Counted from the stretch's first letter, positions 52,425 to 62,437 are shown. The stretch is 64,000 nt of DNA from Psychroflexus tropicus DSM 15496 (GCF_000378765.1 NZ_KB905347.1:44230-108229), one strand, 5' to 3'. Numbers and translations: made by a program. The notes: a model not told the origin generated them from the sequence alone.

Positions 52425-54008
52425 TTGAGTTTGAAAAATATACTTTTAGCCGTAGCATCAGGCTTACTATTAGCATTCAGTTGGCCAACAAATGGCTTTA
52501 GTCCCTTGATATTTATTGGTTTTATACCGCTTCTTTTTGCTGAATTTAAAATTAGAACTGGGCACGTTAAAAGAGAAGGCTTGGTTGTTTTTGGCCATGC
52601 TTATCTGGCCTTTTTCATTTGGAATGCCTACACCACATACTGGCTTTACTTTTCTACACCTTTTGGTGGAGTCTTTGCCATTTTGGCGAACTCTCTATTG
52701 ATGAGTTTGGTTTTTTTAATTTACCATTTAGTAGCCAAGCGAGTAACTTTTACTGCTGCCTCTTCTTTTTTTATTGCTCTGTGGCTAAGTTTTGAAAAAT
52801 TGCATCTTGGCTGGGAATTTTCCTGGCCATGGTTAAATTTGGGCAATGTGTTCGCTAATGACATTAATCTCATTCAGTGGTATGAATATACTGGCACTTT
52901 TGGAGGAAGCTTATGGATATTGATTTCGAACATAGTTTTGTTTAAGGGAATATTGCTTTTCATTCAGCATAAAGATTCAAAAATATTGATCAGAACAGGA
53001 TTGAGGTTTGTATTTCTGGTTTCCATCCCAATTGGTATTAGTCTTTTGCTTAGGCCCCAGTTAGGATCTAAGCAAAGCATAGAGACTCTTTCTTTACAAC
53101 CCAACATAGATCCTTACAAAGAAAAGTACAATACTGATGATCGTGGAATTTCAAAAAGTCTCTTTGAACTTACAAAGCCCTATATAACAAATAAGCAACA
53201 GCTCTTCATAGCTCCGGAAACCGTATTTGCTCAAGGGGTAGATATCAATAATTACAAGCGTTCAACAGCGAATCAATTTTCCAATCAACTTTTAAATGCC
53301 AATGAAAATTTAAATGTTTTGTTTGGAATATCGATGTATGAGATCATTAGAGACCAAAACAGGATTTCACCCCAAAGTAATTTTTTAAAAAAAGGAATTT
53401 GGTTTAATGATTTTAATTCTGCTGTTTTTAAAAGTAAAGCAAGAGATTCTCAATTCTACCACAAATCAAAGTTGGTCGTTGGAGTCGAGAATTTCCCTTA
53501 TCAATCTACTTTAAAGCCTTTACTTGGAGACATTATGATTGACTTAGGAGGTACTGTTGCCATGAAGACCACTCAGGATGAAAGGACTGTCTTTCAATTG
53601 AACAATAATTTAGTCGTAGCCCCAATAATATGCTATGAGTCTGTGTACGGAGAATTTGTAAACGGATACGTCAAAAATGGGGCTAACGCTTTAGCTATTA
53701 TAACCAATGATGCCTGGTGGGGAGAAACCCAGGGACATCTTCAGCATTGGAGTTACGCCAGATTACGAGCTATAGAAACCAGGCGTGCCGTATCCAGAAG
53801 CGCTAACACAGGAATTTCTGGATTTATAGACAAAGACGGCTCAGTAATTAAGAAAACGAATTATGACGAAAAGACAATAATAAGTCATCAACTCCCCCTC
53901 TATCAAGGAGAAACATTTTACGTTGTCGCTGGAGACTATATACCGAGAATATCAAATTTCCTGGCTCTTTTTATCTTTTTATTTGCTGTGACTAAAAGAA
54001 GAAGCTGA
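52425..54008 (+). CDS. lnt: Apolipoprotein N-acyltransferase
   Basis: A 527-aa inner-membrane enzyme that adds the third acyl chain to lipoproteins. About six N-terminal helices (to about 205) precede a nitrilase-like domain with the catalytic triad E265 (in FIAPETVF), K347 (in YHKSKLVVG) and C403 (in IICYESVYGE); a final helix is at 510-525. The start is a TTG that gives the expected N-terminal helix. It fits the many lipoproteins in the window. Confidence 0.95.
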   Translation: MSLKNILLAVASGLLLAFSWPTNGFSPLIFIGFIPLLFAEFKIRTGHVKREGLVVFGHAYLAFFIWNAYTTYWLYFSTPFGGVFAILANSLLMSLVFLIYHLVAKRVTFTAASSFFIALWLSFEKLHLGWEFSWPWLNLGNVFANDINLIQWYEYTGTFGGSLWILISNIVLFKGILLFIQHKDSKILIRTGLRFVFLVSIPIGISLLLRPQLGSKQSIETLSLQPNIDPYKEKYNTDDRGISKSLFELTKPYITNKQQLFIAPETVFAQGVDINNYKRSTANQFSNQLLNANENLNVLFGISMYEIIRDQNRISPQSNFLKKGIWFNDFNSAVFKSKARDSQFYHKSKLVVGVENFPYQSTLKPLLGDIMIDLGGTVAMKTTQDERTVFQLNNNLVVAPIICYESVYGEFVNGYVKNGANALAIITNDAWWGETQGHLQHWSYARLRAIETRRAVSRSANTGISGFIDKDGSVIKKTNYDEKTIISHQLPLYQGETFYVVAGDYIPRISNFLALFIFLFAVTKRRS

Positions 54009-54009
54009 C

Positions 54010-54741
54010 TTATGCCTTATGCTGAAGTCCAAGGGAAAGTAAGACGTACACCAATATAATGACAGGAATAGCAACAAATTGCAACCAAATCAAAGTCATT
54101 ATAGAGATTAAAATGATTAAAAAACGATACCAATTTTCAGACAGCTTTAAATTTTTAAATTTTAATGCAAATAACTTGAGTTCAGCATTGAGTAATAAAA
54201 CGCTAATAATGGATACAAAAATTAATACGTAGGTATTTTCAATCCATGACACTAAAAAAGAATGAGGATGGTATTCCAAAATCAATCCAAAGCTTAAAAT
54301 CAAAAGGGCGTTAGCCGGTGTAGGTAAGCCTATAAAACTATCGGTCTGTCGCTCATCAATATTAAACTTAGCAAGTCTATAGGCAGAACCAAGGGTGATT
54401 ATAAATCCAATATAAACGATCCAATTGAGATCATTAGAAAAAAAGTCTAGGCTACTCTCAGATGAAGATTGTGACCTTGATAACAACTGACACATCACAA
54501 TCCCTGGCACCAAACCACTGGTAACCATATCTGCTAAGGAATCTAATTGCAAGCCTAAGTCGCTAGACTCCCGGAGTAAGCGGGCTGCCAGACCATCAAA
54601 AAAGTCAAAGAAAATCCCAAGTGCTACAAAAAAGGTAGCTAAACTAAGTTCGCCCTGCACAGCCAATACAGCGGCTACACATCCAGATAACAAGTTTAAA
54701 AGCGTAATAAAATTTGGGATTTGTTTTTTGAGTATTAACAT
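54010..54741 (-). CDS. pssA: CDP-diacylglycerol-serine O-phosphatidyltransferase
   Basis: A 243-aa membrane enzyme that makes phosphatidylserine, precursor of phosphatidylethanolamine. The CDP-alcohol phosphotransferase motif is complete: D49-G-x2-A-R-x8-G63-x3-D67-x3-D71. The start IPNFITLLNLLSGC and the rest match PssA. I choose the ATG at 54741 because the longer frame to 54861 would overlap the divergent PorV-like gene and adds non-conserved residues. Stop 1 nt from that of lnt. Confidence 0.9.
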   Translation of the reverse strand: MLILKKQIPNFITLLNLLSGCVAAVLAVQGELSLATFFVALGIFFDFFDGLAARLLRESSDLGLQLDSLADMVTSGLVPGIVMCQLLSRSQSSSESSLDFFSNDLNWIVYIGFIITLGSAYRLAKFNIDERQTDSFIGLPTPANALLILSFGLILEYHPHSFLVSWIENTYVLIFVSIISVLLLNAELKLFALKFKNLKLSENWYRFLIILISIMTLIWLQFVAIPVIILVYVLLSLGLQHKA

Positions 54742-54808
54742 AAAAGCGGGTTCTTTTGCACAATAACAAAAAGCAAAATAAGTTTTAATATTATTAATTA
54801 TAGCATCT

Positions 54809-55897
54809 TTGCCAAAAAATATCATCGCATTGAAGAGGTTGGCTTTTTTACTTTGTCTCACATTCCCTTTTTATGCATTTACTCAAACAGCCAAATATTC
54901 TAATGAGTTTTTGAATATTGGAGTAGATGCGGCAGCTTTTGGAATGGCCAATGCTGTAACGGCGACAAGCCGTGATGTTAATTCTGGTTATTGGAATCCC
55001 GCTGGATTAATTCACCTTGAAGACAACCAGGTTTCTGCTATGCACGCCAACTATTTTGCAAATATTGCAACTTATAATTACCTTGCTGGAGCCATGCCCT
55101 TAGATAGTAAAAGTGCGGTAGGGTTTAGCATCATTAGATTTGGAGTAGATGACATTTTGAATACTACTCAACTGATCGATGAACAAGGAAATATCGACTA
55201 CAACCGAATTAGTTTATTCTCTACCGCTGATTACGCTTTTACTTTATCCTATGCCAGAAATCTTCCTTTGGAAGGCTTTTCTTATGGAATCAACGCTAAA
55301 GTTATCAGGCGGGTAATTGGAGATTTTGCCAATGCCTGGGGGTTTGGTTTCGATGCTGGTCTGCAATTTCAAAAAAACTCCTGGCTATTTGGTGTAATGG
55401 CAAGAGATATCACCACCACTTATAACACCTGGACTTTTGACGATACTGAATTGGCTACGATTCAAAATGCAATTGATGGTCAAAACCAAAGTACTCCAGA
55501 AACTTCTGAAATCACCTTACCCAAACTTCAAATAGGAATTGCTAAAACCACTACCATCAGGCGTGATTTTGATCTGACCACTTCGCTCAATTTAGATATG
55601 CGTTTTGCTCAAACCAATGATATTATTTCATCAGGATCTATAAGTGCAACTCCGGCCTTCGGATTTGAATTGGGATACATAGATCTCGTGTATTTGAGAG
55701 GCGGTGTAGGTAATTTTCAAAATCTGGAACAACTGGGCGGCAATGGAACTGAAGTGGGTTTTCAACCCAATTTTGGAGTTGGATTTAAATATAAAGGCAT
55801 TCAAATTGACTACGCTCTCACTGATATAGGAGATCAAAGTCTAGCCCTCTACTCTAATGTATTTTCCTTAAAATTGGACTGGTCTGTGTTTAGATAG
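54809..55897 (+). CDS. PorV/PorQ-like outer-membrane protein (type IX secretion-related family)
   Basis: A 362-aa beta-barrel protein. After a signal peptide ending in AFTQ, the mature sequence begins with SNEFLNIGVDAAAFGMANA and SGYWNPAGL, as in PorV and related type IX secretion outer-membrane proteins of Bacteroidetes (about 350-390 aa). Whether it is the PorV acting at the T9SS or a paralogue cannot be told. Only TTG starts are available: 54809 here, or 54830, which gives a more typical signal peptide. No other T9SS genes are in the window. Confidence 0.82.
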   Translation: MPKNIIALKRLAFLLCLTFPFYAFTQTAKYSNEFLNIGVDAAAFGMANAVTATSRDVNSGYWNPAGLIHLEDNQVSAMHANYFANIATYNYLAGAMPLDSKSAVGFSIIRFGVDDILNTTQLIDEQGNIDYNRISLFSTADYAFTLSYARNLPLEGFSYGINAKVIRRVIGDFANAWGFGFDAGLQFQKNSWLFGVMARDITTTYNTWTFDDTELATIQNAIDGQNQSTPETSEITLPKLQIGIAKTTTIRRDFDLTTSLNLDMRFAQTNDIISSGSISATPAFGFELGYIDLVYLRGGVGNFQNLEQLGGNGTEVGFQPNFGVGFKYKGIQIDYALTDIGDQSLALYSNVFSLKLDWSVFR

Positions 55898-55972
55898 AAA
55901 TATAGTCTTAGTTGTAGGCTTAATCATAAATCTTTAAATCGAAAAATGCCCAATAAACCCTATTTTTGAATT

Positions 55973-58051
55973 ATGATTAGGATTATATGCGCTGTACTTC
56001 TATACTCCAGCTTATGTTTTAGCCAACAAACAGATGAGGTAGATTTTTTAGAATTGAATGCAGAAGTAGAAATAGACACTTTAAACCGTCAAGTTAAGGG
56101 TTCGGTTCAAGTGAGATTTAATGCACTTCAAAATATAGATTCGGTATATCTGGATGCAGTAGATATGAGTATTGAGCCTCTAAAAGATTCCCCTTATAAA
56201 ATAGTAGAAAAAGAGGACAAAGTTTGGATCACCAGCAATTTCAAAAAAGGCAAAACCTATATAGCAGAGTTTTCTTACGAATGCCAACCAAAACAAACGG
56301 TTTATTTTGTAGGATTTGAGTCTAACTTAAAACAGTACCCATCTCAAGTCTGGACTCAAGGCCAGGGCAAATACACCTCACATTGGTTACCAAGCTTAGA
56401 TGATATGAATGATAAGTTGATTTTTAATATCACCTACCTAGCCCCTAAAAATTATGAGGTTATCGCCAATGGGAAGTTGAGTAGAACTCGTTCCAGACTC
56501 GATCATAAGTCCTGGTCGTACGAGATGAAACACCCAATGAGCAGTTATTTAGTTGCTTTTGCCATGGGAAACTTCAGAGGAACTACATACAAAAGTGATA
56601 AGGGTACTCCCCTTCAGTTATATCTCGAAACCAGACATGCTGATAAAGCGAGTTTCACCTATAAACATCATGAAGAAATTTTCAATTTTCTCGAAAGCAA
56701 AATCAATGTTGATTACCCCTGGCAAAATTTCAAACAAGTACCCGTTAGAGATTTTCTGTATGCCGGAATGGAAAACACAACTTTAAATATTTTTTCTGAT
56801 AGCTTTGTGGTTGATAGCATAGGTGGTAATGATAAAAGTTTTGTGAATGTTCAAGCCCATGAATTGGCTCATCAATGGTTTGGAAATCTTGTTACCGAAA
56901 CCTCATCTCGTCATCACTGGTTGCATGAAGGTTTTGCAACTTTTTATGCCTTGGAAGTGGAGCGTGAAATCTTTGGTGAAGATTACTACTACTTTAAGAT
57001 TTTTAAATCAGCTGAGGAACTCAAATCTTTAAGTGATAAAGGAAAAGGTCAAGTTCTGGTTAAGACGGGTGGATCCTCGCTAACCTATTATGAAAAGGGA
57101 GCCTGGGCACTTATTATCTTGAGAGATATTGTGGGTCAGGAAGTGTTCCAACAGGCCGTCAAAAATTACTTAACTACACATGCCTATAAAAATGTAACCA
57201 CAGATAGCTTCATGGATGAAGTTGAATCTGTTTACGGTCAAAATTTAACCAATTTTAAAGAAAGGTGGCTATATCAAAAAGCCTTTCAATCCAAACAAAC
57301 TCTAGGATTTTTAAAGAAAAACGAATTTATTCAAGACTATATGAAATTAGCCGCGTTTAGAGAAACACGGCTAAATTTTAAGAGCGAGCGTCTGGACGAA
57401 GCTTTAGATTTCCCAGTAAATGAATACCTCGGGCAAGAAGCGGTATATCAGCTCAGTAATGAAGATATGACCTTAGCACTCCCCATTTATAAAAAGGCAT
57501 TATCTACGAATAATTTGTTCGTAAGGCAGGCAGTGGCCTCTTCTTTAACGAGGGTTCCTAAAGCACTAAAAACAGAATTTGAAACTTTACTGGATGACGA
57601 TTCCTACACTACCATTGAAAAGTCATTGTTACATCTTTGGATGTCTTTCCCAGAAGATCGATCACTGTACTTAGATAAGGTGAAGGATGTCATTGGTTTT
57701 CAAGATAAAAACGTAAGATTACTATGGCTAACCCTAAACTTGGCTACACCAGATTATGAACCTAAACAAAAAGCGAATACTTTTCAAAAACTAAGCGGAC
57801 ATACCCAACCAAGGTATCCTTATCAGATAAGACAGCATGCCTTCGGCTATTTATATCAGATCAACACGTTTACTCAAAAAAATTACAAAAATCTGATGAA
57901 AGGTGTCTTCCATCCCGTCTGGCAATTCAAAAAATTCTGTCGTGAGTTACTAGACACTTTGATGAAAGATGATAAGCATCGAGAGAATATTGAAAAGTTG
58001 GCTAAAGGCTTTACAATCCAAGAAAAAACATTTTTCAACAACAGGTATTAA
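55973..58051 (+). CDS. M1 family zinc aminopeptidase
   Basis: A 692-aa exported metallopeptidase. The signal peptide MIRIICAVLLYSSLCFSQ is followed by the M1 N-terminal beta domain, the GMEN exopeptidase motif at 265-268 and the zinc site H296-E-x2-H300 with E319 (HEGFATFYALE). The C-terminal helical domain is shorter than in the 870-aa PepN. It removes N-terminal residues from peptides, probably in the periplasm. The -7 element TATTTTTG (55961-55968) ends 5 nt before the ATG, predicting a leaderless transcript. Confidence 0.94.
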   Translation: MIRIICAVLLYSSLCFSQQTDEVDFLELNAEVEIDTLNRQVKGSVQVRFNALQNIDSVYLDAVDMSIEPLKDSPYKIVEKEDKVWITSNFKKGKTYIAEFSYECQPKQTVYFVGFESNLKQYPSQVWTQGQGKYTSHWLPSLDDMNDKLIFNITYLAPKNYEVIANGKLSRTRSRLDHKSWSYEMKHPMSSYLVAFAMGNFRGTTYKSDKGTPLQLYLETRHADKASFTYKHHEEIFNFLESKINVDYPWQNFKQVPVRDFLYAGMENTTLNIFSDSFVVDSIGGNDKSFVNVQAHELAHQWFGNLVTETSSRHHWLHEGFATFYALEVEREIFGEDYYYFKIFKSAEELKSLSDKGKGQVLVKTGGSSLTYYEKGAWALIILRDIVGQEVFQQAVKNYLTTHAYKNVTTDSFMDEVESVYGQNLTNFKERWLYQKAFQSKQTLGFLKKNEFIQDYMKLAAFRETRLNFKSERLDEALDFPVNEYLGQEAVYQLSNEDMTLALPIYKKALSTNNLFVRQAVASSLTRVPKALKTEFETLLDDDSYTTIEKSLLHLWMSFPEDRSLYLDKVKDVIGFQDKNVRLLWLTLNLATPDYEPKQKANTFQKLSGHTQPRYPYQIRQHAFGYLYQINTFTQKNYKNLMKGVFHPVWQFKKFCRELLDTLMKDDKHRENIEKLAKGFTIQEKTFFNNRY

Positions 58052-58572
58052 AACAATTGCTTAATCTCAGTTTTAATAAAAGCGATTCCAGTATCACTAG
58101 GACTTTGCTTCTCTAATAAATCTGTAAGAATCTCTTCCCTAAGCTTTTGGGCAGTTGTGATCTTATCACTCATATTCGTTCGCCTTATCATTGAAATGGT
58201 GGAATTTTTGGAAGCTTTAATGGCATCCCAGCATTTCTGACTCACATAAACCTGCTGAACAAGATTATGTTCAAACTCTTGCTCTATAGAAGCGATAAGA
58301 AGGTTTTCATAGTCATATTTGTTATCCCCAATAGGTTTTACTCTGCTAAGTAACTGACCAGGAGAAATGCGTTCTAAAAAGAGAACCAATCTTTCAAAGG
58401 CTTGTAATCTAAGTGGGAGCACTTCACTTCTATTTTCTTTTCTTAAGGTTAGGTATTGCATTTCCTTTTGATGCTCTACATAAGTCTTGAAAAAATAAAC
58501 GCCTATAAAGCCAGCTATAACTGCGGGAAGTAAATAAGCAAGATAATTGAGAAGTTCTGTAAAAGTCGTCAT
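58048..58572 (-). CDS. Membrane protein of unknown function (DUF7935-like)
   Basis: A 174-aa protein with one N-terminal membrane helix (about 8-28), a coiled or helical domain with EVLPLRLQAFERLVLFLERISPG around 50-72, and a helical C-terminus. It resembles a conserved flavobacterial family of unknown function that I recall as DUF7935; the name is uncertain. It overlaps the M1 peptidase stop by 4 nt and is divergent from the helicase gene. Confidence 0.7.
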   Translation of the reverse strand: MTTFTELLNYLAYLLPAVIAGFIGVYFFKTYVEHQKEMQYLTLRKENRSEVLPLRLQAFERLVLFLERISPGQLLSRVKPIGDNKYDYENLLIASIEQEFEHNLVQQVYVSQKCWDAIKASKNSTISMIRRTNMSDKITTAQKLREEILTDLLEKQSPSDTGIAFIKTEIKQLF

Positions 58573-58776
58573 CGATTAATTTTGATTCAAATATAAATAT
58601 ATAAAAGAAATGAAAGCTTTTGAAGAGTAGAGAGAAGCAAAAGAAAACTACGAGGCTCCAAAATATGACTTGAAATGTACTCAAGAATTCATACTTTTAT
58701 AATTGATAGTCTACCTTACAGAATGCTATCAAATCACTAATTTTGAAGTTTTCTTATAACCTATAAAATTCAACCA

Positions 58777-61095
58777 TTGCAGAATTACATCGATCAATTG
58801 AATGAAGCGCAACGAGAAGCTGTTTTGCAAAAAGACGGCCCTATGATTGTTATAGCTGGTGCTGGATCTGGAAAAACACGGGTGCTGACGTATAGAATAG
58901 CTTACCTGATGAGTGAAGGTGTGGATTCTTTTAATATTCTCGCTTTAACCTTTACTAATAAAGCAGCAAGAGAGATGAAGCATAGGATCACAGAAATTGT
59001 AGGTCCAGAGGCTAAAAACTTATGGATGGGAACTTTCCACTCTGTCTTTGCTAAAATCTTAAGATTTGAAGGAGATAAGCTAGGCTACCCGTCTAACTTT
59101 ACCATTTATGATTCTAATGATTCACAACAATTGATTAGGACCATTATTAAGGAAAAAAATCTGGATAAGGACATTTATAAGTATAAGCAGATCCAATCCA
59201 GGATTTCTTCTTTTAAAAACAGTTTAATTACGGTGAAGGCCTACCATCAAAATCCAGAGTTGCAGGAAGCGGATGCGATGGCCAAACGACCAAGGATGGG
59301 AGAAATTTACCAGGAATACGTCGACAGATGTTTCAAATCTGGAGCTATGGATTTTGATGATTTACTTTTGAGAACCAATGAGCTTCTTACTCGTTTTCCA
59401 GATGTTTTAGCGAAGTATCAACAAAAATTCAAATACATTCTTGTGGATGAGTACCAGGATACCAACCACTCTCAATATTTGATCGTTAGAGCTCTAAGTG
59501 ATAGGTTTCAAAACATTTGCGTCGTTGGGGATGATGCTCAAAGTATTTATGCGTTTCGAGGGGCCAATATCAATAACATCCTGAATTTTCAGAAAGACTA
59601 TGACGATGTTAAATCTTACCGTTTAGAACAGAATTACCGCTCCACCAAAAACATTGTAGAAGCAGCAAACTCGGTTATCGAAAAAAACAAGACCAAACTA
59701 GATAAGGTGGTCTGGACCCAAAACACCGAGGGTTCAAAAATTCACGTTAACAGATTGGTCAACGATGCTGAAGAAGGTCGGTTTGTCGCCAGTTCTGTGA
59801 CAGAAAAGCGAATGCAGGAAGGTGCTAAAAATGGTGACTTTGCCGTTCTATACAGAACCAATGCCCAAAGTAGATCTATTGAAGATGCTTTGAGACGTAA
59901 AGATATTCCTTACAGAATTTATGGAGGGCTCTCCTTTTATCAACGTAAAGAAATAAAAGACGTCCTCGCCTACTTAAGGCTCATCATTAATCCTAAAGAT
60001 GAGGAAGCCCTTAAGCGGGTCATCAATTATCCTTCCAGGGGAATTGGTCAAACCACGCTTGATAAATTAACTCTGGCCGCCAATCATTACAAGCGAACGA
60101 TTTTTGAAATCATTGAGAATATTGATAAAATCGATTTGAAAATCAATCGGGGTACACAAACCAAGTTGACCAATTTTGTCAATATGATCAAAAGTTTTCA
60201 AATCCAAAATGAAAATGCGGATGCTTTTGAAATTGCAGAAGTGGTTACTAAGAAGACAGGTCTCCTACAAGAATTTAAAAAAGATGGAACTCCGGAGGGT
60301 ATAGCACGGATAGAAAATATTGAAGAGCTCTTAAACGGTATCCGCGATTTCGTGGACGGTCAACAGGAAATTGTCGATGCAGATGGATCGCTTTCTGAAT
60401 TTCTGGAGGATGTGGCCCTGGCAACAGACCTTGATAAAGAAACTGCAGACGAAGATCGTGTGGCCCTTATGACCATTCACTTGGCAAAAGGTTTGGAATT
60501 TCCATACATTTATATCGTAGGATTGGAGGAAGATCTCTTCCCTTCGGCCATGAGCATGAACACCAGGTCTGAACTTGAAGAAGAGCGCCGATTGTTTTAC
60601 GTCGCCTTAACCAGGGCAGAAAAAGAAGCCTACTTAACCTATGTTTTATCCCGCTACCGCTGGGGAAAACTGATAGATGCAGAGCCTAGCCGGTTTATAG
60701 AGGAAATCGATGATCGATACTTAGATTATATGATTCCTAAAGACGATTACCGTTACCAGTCGTTGATAGATAAAGATATTTTTGACGATGTCGATAAAAG
60801 TAAGTTGAGGCAAACAAAACCCTCCAACGGGACTCCCCCACCCAGTCATAAACCTACAGAAAATCAATTGAAACGACTCCGGAAAATAAAGCCGGAAGGA
60901 GAGCCAATCTCTAAAAATAAAGCGAAACCTATTCAACTCGATGAAGGACAAATGGTTGAGCACACCCGTTTTGGTAAGGGAGAAGTCTTAAAAGTAGAAG
61001 GCGTAGGAATGGATAAAAAGGCAGCAATTAAATTTGAAAATGGAGGGGTGAAGAATTTAATTTTGAAATTTGCAAAGCTTAAAATTCTGTCCTGA
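58777..61095 (+). CDS. UvrD/PcrA/Rep family DNA helicase
   Basis: A 772-aa superfamily 1A 3'-5' helicase for nucleotide excision and mismatch repair. QREAV then AGAGSGKTR (Walker A, about 28-36), TFTNKAAREMK, VDEYQDTNHSQY (Walker B), GDDAQSIYAFRGA, LEQNYRS, TIHLAKGLEFPYIY and YVALTRAEK are in order. A short C-terminal tail ends with HTRFGKGEVLKVEG, typical of PcrA/UvrD. The start is TTG at 58777; a -7 element TAATTTTG lies at 58738-58745. The K+ channel gene starts on the last base of its stop. Confidence 0.95.
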   Translation: MQNYIDQLNEAQREAVLQKDGPMIVIAGAGSGKTRVLTYRIAYLMSEGVDSFNILALTFTNKAAREMKHRITEIVGPEAKNLWMGTFHSVFAKILRFEGDKLGYPSNFTIYDSNDSQQLIRTIIKEKNLDKDIYKYKQIQSRISSFKNSLITVKAYHQNPELQEADAMAKRPRMGEIYQEYVDRCFKSGAMDFDDLLLRTNELLTRFPDVLAKYQQKFKYILVDEYQDTNHSQYLIVRALSDRFQNICVVGDDAQSIYAFRGANINNILNFQKDYDDVKSYRLEQNYRSTKNIVEAANSVIEKNKTKLDKVVWTQNTEGSKIHVNRLVNDAEEGRFVASSVTEKRMQEGAKNGDFAVLYRTNAQSRSIEDALRRKDIPYRIYGGLSFYQRKEIKDVLAYLRLIINPKDEEALKRVINYPSRGIGQTTLDKLTLAANHYKRTIFEIIENIDKIDLKINRGTQTKLTNFVNMIKSFQIQNENADAFEIAEVVTKKTGLLQEFKKDGTPEGIARIENIEELLNGIRDFVDGQQEIVDADGSLSEFLEDVALATDLDKETADEDRVALMTIHLAKGLEFPYIYIVGLEEDLFPSAMSMNTRSELEEERRLFYVALTRAEKEAYLTYVLSRYRWGKLIDAEPSRFIEEIDDRYLDYMIPKDDYRYQSLIDKDIFDDVDKSKLRQTKPSNGTPPPSHKPTENQLKRLRKIKPEGEPISKNKAKPIQLDEGQMVEHTRFGKGEVLKVEGVGMDKKAAIKFENGGVKNLILKFAKLKILS

Positions 61096-61730
61096 TGCTT
61101 TCGGTTTCTAAACTCATAATTGCATTTCTTTCTGTACTGAGTATAATACTTCTTAGCTTTACTTTTTTTCTTGATCCAGATTCAGAATTAAATAGATTAA
61201 TTCACTATTATGATTTTGGGTTATGCATGATATTTCTTTATGATTTTTTTCATCAATTGTATAAAAGAGAAAAACGCTGGAACTATTTTTACACTTATGG
61301 TTGGCTAGATTTATTGTCATCTATTCCTCTGGTAGATCAATTCAGATACGCTAGAGTATTTCGTATCTTTAGAGTTCTGAGGATCATCAAGTCTTTCAAG
61401 CTCCTTTATAATTTTATTACCTCCAATAAAAGGGAAAGCCTTTATGGATTAATTGTTTTTACTTCAACCCTTATACTTATTTTGAGTTCTACTCTAGTGC
61501 TTTATCTGGAAAAAGATGTAGGTAATATCAAAACCGCAGAAGACGCCCTATGGTGGAGCTATATTACCATAACTACGGTGGGTTATGGTGATTATTTCCC
61601 GATAACCAATGGAGGTAAATTAGCGGCAAGCATTCTTATTTTGAATGGTATTGCCATATTTGGAGCTATTGTTTCTTACATCAATGAAAGGGTAAACAAC
61701 ATCAAAAAAAAATCCACTTTAGGCCAATAA
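61095..61730 (+). CDS. Voltage-gated potassium channel
   Basis: A 211-aa six-helix channel subunit, forming a tetramer in the inner membrane. The selectivity filter is TTVGYGD at 160-166. S4 carries a full positive ladder spaced every third residue: R84, R87, R90, R93, R96, K99, K102, so it is a true voltage-sensor channel and not the two-helix KcsA type. S1 is about 6-27, S2 36-57, S5 116-138, S6 175-198. It overlaps the helicase stop by one base (TGATG). Confidence 0.92.
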   Translation: MLSVSKLIIAFLSVLSIILLSFTFFLDPDSELNRLIHYYDFGLCMIFLYDFFHQLYKREKRWNYFYTYGWLDLLSSIPLVDQFRYARVFRIFRVLRIIKSFKLLYNFITSNKRESLYGLIVFTSTLILILSSTLVLYLEKDVGNIKTAEDALWWSYITITTVGYGDYFPITNGGKLAASILILNGIAIFGAIVSYINERVNNIKKKSTLGQ

Positions 61731-61764
61731 TTTTGTAACTTAGGAGAAACAAAATCATAGAGGT

Positions 61765-62382
61765 ATGGCAGAACTTATTAGACTTTATGAAGAAAATCCT
61801 TCAGAAAAAGAAATCAAACGTATTGTAAAAGTTTTAAAAGACGGAGGTTTAATTATTTACCCAACGGATACAGTTTATGGACTGGGCTGCGATATTAATA
61901 ATACTAAGGCTTTAGAGAAAATTGCTAGACTAAAAGGAGTAAAGCTTGAAAAGGCTAATTTCTCCTTTGTATGTCAGGATCTGAGTAATCTTTCGGAATA
62001 CGTTGCTCAGCTGAATTCTGCGACTTTTAAAATCTTGAAACGCAATTTGCCGGGGCCTTATACCTTTATTTTGCCTGGTAATAATAGGTTACCTTCTGTC
62101 TTCAAAAAGAAAAAGACTGTAGGTATACGAGTACCCGATAATAAAATTGCACAGATGCTGGTAGAGCATCTTGGTAACCCTATCATTTCCACCTCTATCA
62201 AAGATGATGACGATGTGGTAGAATATACCACAGACCCTGAGTTAATATTAGAAAAGTGGGATAAATTAGTGGATATAGTCATTGATGCCGGTTATGGCGA
62301 TAATGTAGCATCAACCGTTATCGACCTCACAAAACCCGAGCCAGAGCTCATCAGGCAGGGAAAAGGTTCTGCAGATATTTAA
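61765..62382 (+). CDS. Sua5/YciO/YrdC family protein (L-threonylcarbamoyladenylate synthase-type)
   Basis: A 205-aa protein of the Sua5/TsaC/YciO group. The motif GGLIIYPTDTVYGLGCD lies at about 29-45, RLKG near 54-57 and FILPGNNRLPS around 95-105. Sua5/TsaC enzymes make threonylcarbamoyl-AMP for the tRNA t6A modification; YciO paralogues have a weaker or different role, and this length fits YciO. A -7-like element TAATTTTG is at 61728-61735. Terminator follows. Confidence 0.88.
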   Translation: MAELIRLYEENPSEKEIKRIVKVLKDGGLIIYPTDTVYGLGCDINNTKALEKIARLKGVKLEKANFSFVCQDLSNLSEYVAQLNSATFKILKRNLPGPYTFILPGNNRLPSVFKKKKTVGIRVPDNKIAQMLVEHLGNPIISTSIKDDDDVVEYTTDPELILEKWDKLVDIVIDAGYGDNVASTVIDLTKPEPELIRQGKGSADI

Positions 62383-62385
62383 TAT

Positions 62386-62419
62386 AAAAAAAGACAGCTT
62401 AATAAGCTGCCTTTTTTTT
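62386..62419. terminator. Terminator between convergent genes
   Basis: Stem AAAAAAAGACAGCTT / AAGCTGCCTTTTTTT with one mismatch and a 3-nt loop, ending in a T-run. It can serve both the Sua5/YciO gene and the M28 peptidase gene. Confidence 0.85.
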
Positions 62420-62437
62420 ATATTAACGACTTCTGAT

